Made by a program: the position numbers and the translations under genes
Notes under the pieces: model-generated
The model's database searches: none
Told to the model about the DNA's origin: nothing
The model's input: only the letters and a program-made list of their open reading frames with translations
Part shown: piece after piece, positions 17,537 through 24,976 of the stretch
How the letters are laid out: each line of letters starts with the position of its first letter
Position numbering within the stretch: the stretch's first letter is position 1
Source: an uncultured Caulobacter sp.
GTDB lineage: Bacteria > Pseudomonadota > Alphaproteobacteria > Caulobacterales > Caulobacteraceae
Reading direction: 5' to 3'
DNA: 64,000 nucleotides
Assembly (NCBI RefSeq): GCF_947036865.1
Contig: NZ_CAMQSF010000003.1
Location: 62,001-126,000, forward strand

Positions 17537-18849
17537 GCGGTCGCGGGCGCCATCGCCGCGCGGATGTCCTCTTCCAGCATCCACAAGCGGTCCTGGCCCC
17601 AATGGGCCTCGTACCCGCTGACGCGGACCGTCGGCGCGCCCCAAAGACCGGCGTCGAGCAGGGCGGCGCGGTTGGTCTCGGCGCGGTCACGCCAGCTTTC
17701 GTCGGCCAGAGCGGCCGTGGTCTGGTCGTCGGTCAGGCCCGCGCGCCGCGCGGCTTCGTAAAGACCCTCGTCCTCGGCCAGGGCGATTCCGTCGGCGAAG
17801 GCGGCTTTCAGGCCCGACTCCGCGAACGCCTCGCCGAGCCCCAGGTCGATGGCGTGATGCAGCACCGCCAGCGCCCGCTCGGCCCCGGCCCCGACCGGGT
17901 CGACGATCCTGCCGAATGGCAGGCCCAGCCGCTCGGCTTCGCGCTTGCAGTCCAGCGTGATGTAGAAGGTCTTGATGCGAGGCACGGCCAGGCCGCGCAT
18001 GACCATCGGCAGGATCGGCCGCAGCTCGAGCCGGGCGCGATGGGCCCGCGCCAGCTCGCGAATGCGCGGCATGAAGAGCCACGAATAGGGGCTGCGGAAC
18101 GAGAACCAGGCCTCGATCGTCGGACCCGGGCCTTCGTGCGACGGGATGAGACTCGGCTCGAACGCGGGCGCCAGCGGCGGGACGCCGGCCTCGCGATCCA
18201 GGCCGCGCGCCGCCAGGCGGCTTTCCAGCCAGCCCAGGCGGTCGACGCCCCAGAACCACTCGCCCTCGAAATGGAACATGCCGCCGAGATAGTGGCCAAG
18301 CTGCTCGCGGCGCGCCTCGCCCGCGCTCAGCAACCGGTCGGGTAGGGCAGGGTCCTGGGCGCTGGTCGCGGCGGCCATGCGGGCCAGGCTCTTGTCGTCG
18401 CCGGACCACAGGGCCGCGCCCGCCGCCGAGGCGATATCCGCGAAGCGGTCGCGTTGCAGAGCATCGGCCAGCACGGCCTGCAACTGGCGTACGGCGCTCG
18501 CGTCCGGCAGCTTGGCCCCCGCGGGGAAGCCGAGACCGCGCGCCTTGGCCAGCCGGGCCGCGTCCCCCAGGCCGTAGGCGCGAAGCCGCTCGCGATCGGG
18601 CGCGGCCGAGTCCGCCGGCGGCGGGACCAGAAAGATCTCGACATCCACGGCGTAGCGGTCGCGCAGGCGCGGCAGGACCTGGGCGGCCAGATGGGAGTAG
18701 GGGTCGTCGGCCTGATGGAAATAGCGAACGGTCGGCCGCTCGCCGCGCAGCCTCGCGTCCAGCGCGGCGAAGTCGCGCGCCATCCGGCGTCGGGTGGGGC
18801 TGGTCATGGCGCTGGTCACGGTTCGCATGATCTGGGTGCGCAGGGACAT
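17533..18849 (-). CDS. Protein with two DsbA-family (2-hydroxychromene-2-carboxylate isomerase-like) thioredoxin domains
   Basis: VRYFHQADDPYSHLA and IEAWFSFRSPYSWLFMPRI, ending LWGAPTVRVSGYEAHWGQDRLWMLEEDI. Confidence 0.72.
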   Translation of the reverse strand: MSLRTQIMRTVTSAMTSPTRRRMARDFAALDARLRGERPTVRYFHQADDPYSHLAAQVLPRLRDRYAVDVEIFLVPPPADSAAPDRERLRAYGLGDAARLAKARGLGFPAGAKLPDASAVRQLQAVLADALQRDRFADIASAAGAALWSGDDKSLARMAAATSAQDPALPDRLLSAGEARREQLGHYLGGMFHFEGEWFWGVDRLGWLESRLAARGLDREAGVPPLAPAFEPSLIPSHEGPGPTIEAWFSFRSPYSWLFMPRIRELARAHRARLELRPILPMVMRGLAVPRIKTFYITLDCKREAERLGLPFGRIVDPVGAGAERALAVLHHAIDLGLGEAFAESGLKAAFADGIALAEDEGLYEAARRAGLTDDQTTAALADESWRDRAETNRAALLDAGLWGAPTVRVSGYEAHWGQDRLWMLEEDIRAAMAPATA

Positions 18850-18936
18850 TCGAAGACGCCTCCATCGGTCGCGCGATGACATCTAGCGGCACGGTGAATG
18901 TCAATATATGGTTTGGGTAACGAGAGGGAGGCGTGC

Positions 18937-20589
18937 ATGAAGGCCTGGAAGGTTCTCGCGACGATCGTCGTCGCGCTGGTCGTCGCCGGCGCGGCGGCCT
19001 GGCATTTCCGCTTCGACCTGATCATTCTGCTGGCCAAGTCCAAGCAGCCGAAGATCGAGGCCAACCATCCGGTGACCTGGGCCAAGGGCCCCGAGGCGCC
19101 CGCGCCGGGTCCCCGTCCGCCGAACGTGGTGTTCATCCTGGCCGACGACCTTGGCTATAACGACATCACGCTGAATGGCGGCGGCGTGGCGAACGGCGCG
19201 GTGCCGACGCCGAACATCGACTCCATCGCCCATCAGGGCGTGACCTTCGCCAACGGCTACGCCGGCAACGCTACCTGCGCGCCCTCGCGCGCGGCGATCA
19301 TGACCGGCCGCTACGCCACCCGCTTCGGGTTCGAGTTCACCCCGACCCCCGTGGCCTTCTCGCGTGTCGTGGGCGGTCATGGCGGGGATCCGCTGCATCC
19401 CTCGCGCTTCAACGCCGGCGAGGTGAAGAACGCGCCGAGGGACGACAACACCGAGGCGGTGCCCTCGACCGAGATCACCATCGCCGAGGCGCTGAAGACC
19501 AAGGGCTATCACACGATCCATCTGGGCAAGTGGCACCTGGGCGGCGTCAAGGGCTCGCGGCCCGAGGACCAGGGCTTCGACGAGAGCCTCGGGTTCATGG
19601 CCGGCGCCTCGCTGTTCGCGCCGGTCGGCGACCCCTCGGTCGAGGAATCCCGCCAGGACTTCGACCCGATCGACAAGTTCCTGTGGGGCGCGCTGCCTTA
19701 CGCCGTGCAGTACAACGGCTCGAAGATGTTCCACCCCAACGCCTACATGACCGACTATCTGACGGACGAGGCGGTCAAGTCGATCGGGGCCAACCGCAAC
19801 CGGCCGTTCTTCATGTACCTGGCCTATAATGCGGTGCACACGCCGCTGCAGGCGCCGAAGGCCGACTTCGACGCGCTTTCGGGGATCAAGGATCACCGCC
19901 TGCGGGTGTACGGCGCGATGGTGCGCAATCTCGACCGCAACATCGGCCGCGTGCTGCGGGCGCTGAAGGATCAGGGGCTGGACGACAACACCCTGGTGAT
20001 CTTCACCTCCGACAACGGGGGCGCGAACTATATCGGCCTGCCGGACATCAACCGGCCGTATCGCGGTTGGAAGGCGACCTTCTTCGAGGGCGGCATCCAC
20101 GTGCCGTTCCTGCTGCGCTGGCCGTCGCAACTGCCGGCGGGCGCGGTCTATCGCAGCCCGGTCGGTCACGTCGACATCTTCGCCACCGCCGCCGGCGCGG
20201 CCGGCGCGGCCACGCCCAAGGATCGGGTGGTGGACGGCGTCGACCTGGTTCCCTTCGTGAAGGGCAAGGCCTCGGGCGACCCGCACAAGGCCATGTACTG
20301 GCGCTCGGGCCGTTACAAGGTGGTGCTGGCCGGCGGCTGGAAGCTGCAGGTGGCCGAGGAGCCCGATCGCGTCTGGCTGTTCGACCTGTCGGCCGATCCG
20401 ACCGAGCGGCATGACCTGTCCAGGAGCCGGCCCGACAAGGTCAGGGAACTGCGGGCGACGCTCGCGCAGCTGGACGGCCAAATGGCCAAGCCGGCCTGGC
20501 CGTCGCTGCTGTCGGGCGCGATCTATGTCGACCACCCCGGCGGCGTGAAGGCCACGCCCAGCGACGAGTACATCTATTGGGACAACTGA
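18937..20589 (+). CDS. Type I (Cys-type) sulfatase, membrane-anchored
   Basis: N-terminal TM; FILADDLGYNDI; CAPSRAAIMTGRY (CxPSR...TGR sulfatase signature); HLGKWHLGG; FTSDNGG. Confidence 0.92.
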   Translation: MKAWKVLATIVVALVVAGAAAWHFRFDLIILLAKSKQPKIEANHPVTWAKGPEAPAPGPRPPNVVFILADDLGYNDITLNGGGVANGAVPTPNIDSIAHQGVTFANGYAGNATCAPSRAAIMTGRYATRFGFEFTPTPVAFSRVVGGHGGDPLHPSRFNAGEVKNAPRDDNTEAVPSTEITIAEALKTKGYHTIHLGKWHLGGVKGSRPEDQGFDESLGFMAGASLFAPVGDPSVEESRQDFDPIDKFLWGALPYAVQYNGSKMFHPNAYMTDYLTDEAVKSIGANRNRPFFMYLAYNAVHTPLQAPKADFDALSGIKDHRLRVYGAMVRNLDRNIGRVLRALKDQGLDDNTLVIFTSDNGGANYIGLPDINRPYRGWKATFFEGGIHVPFLLRWPSQLPAGAVYRSPVGHVDIFATAAGAAGAATPKDRVVDGVDLVPFVKGKASGDPHKAMYWRSGRYKVVLAGGWKLQVAEEPDRVWLFDLSADPTERHDLSRSRPDKVRELRATLAQLDGQMAKPAWPSLLSGAIYVDHPGGVKATPSDEYIYWDN

Positions 20590-21590
20590 GGGCGCTGCCG
20601 ATCCTGATGGTCCTGGCGCTGGCGGGCTGCGGCAAGCCGGCGCCGAAGGCCTGTCTCGTCGGCCAGCCGGTCGCCGATCCGGCTCATCCCACCGCCGGCA
20701 TGGTCCGCCTGGCCGGCCGCGACTTCCAGATGGGCGCGGCGCCGATGCGCGCCGAGGAGGGGCCGCCCCAGACGGTGAAGGTCGCGCCGTTCTGGATCGA
20801 CCGCACCGAGGTCACCAACGCCGCCTTCGCGCGGTTCGTGGCGGCCACCGGCTATCGCACCCTGGCCGAACGTCCGCTGGATTCCGGCCGCTACCCCCAG
20901 CTGACCGAGGCGCAGCGGCGTCCGGCCTCGCTGGTCTTCGTGGGGGCGAAGGGCGCGCGGTCGGACGATCCCTCGCAATGGTGGCGGGTGATCCCCGGGG
21001 CCGACTGGCGTCACCCAGAGGGCCCAGGCTCGAACATCCGCGGCCGCGAGGCCTGGCCGGTCGTGCACATCGCCTGGGAGGACGCCATGGCCTATGCGCG
21101 ATGGCTGGGCCGCGACCTGCCGACCGAGGCCGAGTGGGAATACGCCGCGCGGGGTGGCCTGGTCGGCAAGCGCTATGCCTGGGGCGACCAGCCGCAGGAC
21201 GCCAAGCATCCGCGCGCCAACACCTGGCAGGGCGTCTTCCCGGCCCAGGATCTCGGCACGGACGGCTTCAAGGCCAGCCCCGCGCCCGTCGGCTGCTTCC
21301 CGCCGAACGGCTATGGCCTGGTCGACATGGCCGGCAATGTCTGGGAGTGGACCAAGGACTGGTTCAAGCCGGGCCTGGCCCCCGCCAGCGTCCTGGAGAC
21401 CGGCGGTCCGCCCGAGATCCGCGCCCTTGACCCCGAGGAGCCGAACGCCCCCAAGCATGTGATCAAGGGCGGTTCGTTCCTGTGCGCCGACGACTACTGC
21501 TTCCGCTACCGGCCCGCGGCCCGAACGCCTGGGCCGCCCGACAGCGGGGCCTCGCATATCGGCTTCCGGACGGTCTATCGCGCGCGCTAG
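20577..21590 (+). CDS. Formylglycine-generating enzyme (SUMF1/FGE) with lipoprotein signal peptide
   Basis: LALAGC lipobox; WIDRTEVTNAAFARFV; DLPTEAEWEYAARGG; GGSFLCADDYCFRYRPAAR carries the two FGE cysteines. Confidence 0.9.
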   Translation: MGQLRALPILMVLALAGCGKPAPKACLVGQPVADPAHPTAGMVRLAGRDFQMGAAPMRAEEGPPQTVKVAPFWIDRTEVTNAAFARFVAATGYRTLAERPLDSGRYPQLTEAQRRPASLVFVGAKGARSDDPSQWWRVIPGADWRHPEGPGSNIRGREAWPVVHIAWEDAMAYARWLGRDLPTEAEWEYAARGGLVGKRYAWGDQPQDAKHPRANTWQGVFPAQDLGTDGFKASPAPVGCFPPNGYGLVDMAGNVWEWTKDWFKPGLAPASVLETGGPPEIRALDPEEPNAPKHVIKGGSFLCADDYCFRYRPAARTPGPPDSGASHIGFRTVYRAR

Positions 21591-22003
21591 AAGCCCGCCG
21601 CCGGCTTGGTGCGGATGTTCAGCTGACCCGCCAGCCCCGCCTTGCGGTGGTGCTCGATGGCGTGCATCTCGGGCGACAGGGCCATCTTCTGGAAGGCGGC
21701 CAGAGACGGATATTCGGCCAGGGCCACGGCGTCCCACAGCTCCTCGACCTCGCCGATCATCAGGCCGGTGACGGGCCCGCTGTAGCGGATCTTGCCGCCC
21801 AGGGCGGTGACCAGCTTGGCCACCTCGGCGCCGTAGCGCGCATAGGCCTCGCGCCCGGACAGTTCTGGCTCAGAGCCATCCTCGTACTCGGCCTTCTCCT
21901 TGAACTTCAGCAGGTTGACCATCACGAACGGCCCATCCTCGGGCGCGCCGAAGAAGGCCTGGAACTGCTCGGGCGTCGGGAAGACGGTGTTGACGACTTT
22001 CAT
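21587..22003 (-). CDS. DUF1330-like protein
   Basis: FVMVNLLKFKEKA...GREAYARYGAEVAKLV...WDAVALAEYPSLAAFQKM pattern. Confidence 0.65.
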   Translation of the reverse strand: MKVVNTVFPTPEQFQAFFGAPEDGPFVMVNLLKFKEKAEYEDGSEPELSGREAYARYGAEVAKLVTALGGKIRYSGPVTGLMIGEVEELWDAVALAEYPSLAAFQKMALSPEMHAIEHHRKAGLAGQLNIRTKPAAGF

Positions 22004-22015
22004 GGCGCGGGACTC

Positions 22016-22918
22016 CTAGGCCAGGGACGCGACGAGGCCGTCCAGCAGGGCGGCGATTTCGGCGGGGCTGTCTTCCTGGATGAAGTGGCCGCCCTTGAGC
22101 GTTGTGTGAGCGGCCTTTTTCGCGCCCGGCACGCGCGCCTGGAACGGCGCCTCGCCGCCGCGCGTGATCGCGTCGGCGTCGCTGAAGGCGGTGACGAAGG
22201 GCTTGTCGAACCGTTCCAGCACCGCCCAGGCCGCCTTGTTCTCGGCGACCGAGGCGTGTTCCGGAGTGATCGGCACCAGGGTGGGGAACTGCCGCGCGCC
22301 TTCCTTGTAGGTCTCGTCCGGGAACGGGGCCTCGTAGGCGGCGCGCTCGGCGTCCGACAGGTCGCGGGCCGTGCCGCCGTTCAGGATGAAGCCGATCGGC
22401 AGCTCCGGCACATTCTGGCTGAAGTTCAGCCAGGCCTCGAACCCGTCGGTCTTGCCGACCCCGGTCGGCAGGCCGGTGTTGGAGACCACCACGCCCGCGA
22501 ACCGCTCGGGGAAGGCCGCCACCAGGCGCAAACCGATCAGGCCGCCCCAGTCCTGGCAGAACAGCACGATGTCCTTCAGGTCGTTCTGGACCAGCCAGTC
22601 GCTCATCCAGGCCACGTGACGCTCGTAGGTGTAGTCGGTGCGCTTGGCCGGCTTGTCCGAACGGCCAAAGCCCACCAGGTCGGGCGCCACGGCGCGGCGG
22701 CTGCGCTGGACGAGATCGGCGATCACCTTGCGATAGAGATAGGCCCAGGACGGCTCGCCGTGCATCAGCAGGATCGGCCGCTCATCGCGGGGACCCTCGT
22801 CGACGTGGTGGAGTCGCAGCGTCGCCCCGTCGGCGTCGCGCACCTCGGTATAGTGGGGCGCGTAGGGCCAGTCGGCCAAGCCCTCGAAGCGTTCGTCCGG
22901 CGTGCGCAACACGTCCAT
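22016..22918 (-). CDS. Haloalkane dehalogenase-like alpha/beta hydrolase
   Basis: [28 protein letters not shown] (Asp nucleophile plus Trp), GGHFIQED catalytic His. Confidence 0.85.
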   Translation of the reverse strand: MDVLRTPDERFEGLADWPYAPHYTEVRDADGATLRLHHVDEGPRDERPILLMHGEPSWAYLYRKVIADLVQRSRRAVAPDLVGFGRSDKPAKRTDYTYERHVAWMSDWLVQNDLKDIVLFCQDWGGLIGLRLVAAFPERFAGVVVSNTGLPTGVGKTDGFEAWLNFSQNVPELPIGFILNGGTARDLSDAERAAYEAPFPDETYKEGARQFPTLVPITPEHASVAENKAAWAVLERFDKPFVTAFSDADAITRGGEAPFQARVPGAKKAAHTTLKGGHFIQEDSPAEIAALLDGLVASLA

Positions 22919-22952
22919 GGCGTCCTCCCTGTCATCCGTCGCGGATTTGTAT

Positions 22953-22969
22953 TGACACTATGAGTGTCA
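22953..22969. promoter_or_regulatory. Operator-like palindrome in divergent promoter region
   Basis: Perfect 7-bp arms TGACACT-ATG-AGTGTCA between the divergent dehalogenase and MBL genes. Confidence 0.6.
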
Positions 22970-23008
22970 TTATGGAGCCTGTCGGTCAAGATCGAGCGGG
23001 AGGCGAAC

Positions 23009-24106
23009 GTGCGGAAGGTGTGGATCGGGCTAGGGACGGTGGTCGGTCTGTTGGTCGTGGGCCTTGGCCTCGCCTGGCTCTTCCGCGACCGCATCGCGCT
23101 GGTGGGGATGCGCAAGGCCTACGAACAGATCCTGGCCAGCGATCCCGTGGCCGAGCTGCCGGACGGGCTGCACGTCGGTCTGTGCGGCTCCGGCTCGCCG
23201 ATGGCCGATCCCACGCGGGCCGGGCCGTGCGTCGTCGTGGTGGCGGGCAAGGACGAGTTCGTCGTCGACAGTGGTCCCGGCTCGACGCGCAACCTGCTGC
23301 TGATGAACCTGCCGCCGCCGCGCGTCTCGGCGGCCTTCATCACCCACTACCACTCCGACCATATCGGCGATCTGGGCGAGCTGATGCTGCAGCGCTGGGC
23401 CGGCGGGGCGGCGAAGACGCCGCTGCCGATCTATGGCCCCCAGGGGCTGGACGGGGTCGTAAAGGGCTTCGAGGCCGCCTACCAGCTGGATCGCGGCTAC
23501 CGCATCGCCCACCACGGCGAAAAGGTCGTGCCGCCCTCGGGCTTCGGCGGCGCGCCTCACGCCTTCACCGCCGATCCGGACGGTCAGGACGTGCTGGTGC
23601 TCGAAAAGCCCGGCCTCAAGGTCTTCGCCTTTCCGGTCATGCACCATCCGGTGGAAGGCGCGGTCGGCTATCGGTTCGAGTACAAGGGCCGCAGCGTCGT
23701 GATCAGCGGCGACACCGGCCCCTCCGAACGCCTGGTCCGCGCGGCCAAGAACGTCGACCTCCTGGTCCACGAGGGGTTGGCGCCGAACCTGGTGGCCGTC
23801 CAGCAGGATGTGGCGACCAAGGCTGGCAAGACCAACTACGCCCACATCTTCCACGACATTCTGACCTACCACACCGCGCCCGAGACGGCGGCGCGCGAGG
23901 CCAAGACCGCGGGCGTGAAGGCGGTGCTGTTCTATCACATCATCCCGCCGCTGCCGGTCCGGGCGCTGGAGGGGCCGTTCCTGGGCCGCTCGCGCGAGAT
24001 CTTCGGCGGCCCAATGAGGGTCGGTCACGACGGCGATTTCGTTTCGCTGCCCGTCGGGTCGAAGGCGATGCATTGGTCGGACCGGCTGGCGCTGTTGAAG
24101 CTTTGA
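23009..24106 (+). CDS. Membrane-anchored metallo-beta-lactamase-fold hydrolase
   Basis: N-terminal TM; FITHYHSDHIGDLGELM (HxHxDH); VISGDTGPSERL. Confidence 0.85.
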   Translation: MRKVWIGLGTVVGLLVVGLGLAWLFRDRIALVGMRKAYEQILASDPVAELPDGLHVGLCGSGSPMADPTRAGPCVVVVAGKDEFVVDSGPGSTRNLLLMNLPPPRVSAAFITHYHSDHIGDLGELMLQRWAGGAAKTPLPIYGPQGLDGVVKGFEAAYQLDRGYRIAHHGEKVVPPSGFGGAPHAFTADPDGQDVLVLEKPGLKVFAFPVMHHPVEGAVGYRFEYKGRSVVISGDTGPSERLVRAAKNVDLLVHEGLAPNLVAVQQDVATKAGKTNYAHIFHDILTYHTAPETAAREAKTAGVKAVLFYHIIPPLPVRALEGPFLGRSREIFGGPMRVGHDGDFVSLPVGSKAMHWSDRLALLKL

Positions 24107-24166
24107 GGTGGTCGGGGGCGCGCCGGCGGTCTAAGCAGTCGGGCTGAACAGGGAGAGTCCCAGCCC

Positions 24167-24826
24167 GTGGAACCCGCCGCGCGTTATCTTCGTCGTAGCG
24201 ACGTCGACAAGGACGAGCCCCTCGTCGACGGCCGCCGGCGCCGCTCGCAGGACAGCCGGGCGCGGATCGTTCAGGCCATGCTCGACTTGGTTCGCGAGGG
24301 GGGCGTTTCGCCCTCGGCCGAACTGGTCGCCGCCCGCGCCGACGTAGGGCTGCGCACCGTCTTCCGGCACTTCAACGACCTCGACAGCCTGTATCGCGAG
24401 ATGTCGGCGGTCATCGAGTCGGAGCTGATGGCCCTGGTCCACACCCCCTTCAAGGGAACCACGTGGCAGGCGCGGGTGCTGGAACTGGTCGAGCGGCGGG
24501 CCTGGGCCTACGAGAAGATCGGCCCGTTCAAGCGCGCGTCGGAAGTGCACCGCCACCAGTCGCCGCCCCTGGCCGCCGACCACGCCCGCATGGTCGAAAT
24601 CTCGCGCGAGATCCTGCGTCAGCAGCTGCCGACGGAGCTGGCCAAGGACCGGGTGCGCTTCGAGGCCATCGACATGCTGCTGAGCTTCGACGCCTGGAAC
24701 CGGCTGCGCCGGGACCAGGACCTGTCCCCCAAGCGCGCGACCGAAGTGCTGCAGGCGGTCATCGCCGGTCTGCTGGAGGTCGCCGCCGACGTTCCTGGGA
24801 AGGTCACGGCGCCGGGCGAGGGTTAG
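24167..24826 (+). CDS. TetR family transcriptional regulator
   Basis: RARIVQAMLDLVREGG...AARADVGLRTVFRHFNDLDSLYREM HTH. Confidence 0.85.
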   Translation: MEPAARYLRRSDVDKDEPLVDGRRRRSQDSRARIVQAMLDLVREGGVSPSAELVAARADVGLRTVFRHFNDLDSLYREMSAVIESELMALVHTPFKGTTWQARVLELVERRAWAYEKIGPFKRASEVHRHQSPPLAADHARMVEISREILRQQLPTELAKDRVRFEAIDMLLSFDAWNRLRRDQDLSPKRATEVLQAVIAGLLEVAADVPGKVTAPGEG

Positions 24827-24976
24827 ACGCGAAGGGCTTGCGGTTCGGCTCCTGCCACGCGGTGTCAGGAGCCGCGTCGCGGTTCCTTGTCAGTCGCGCG
24901 GGGAACACCGAAGTTCTGGGAACGTTGTCGTCGCCTGGGCCTCGACAAGGCGCCGCTAAAGCCGACGGGGGGCCGT

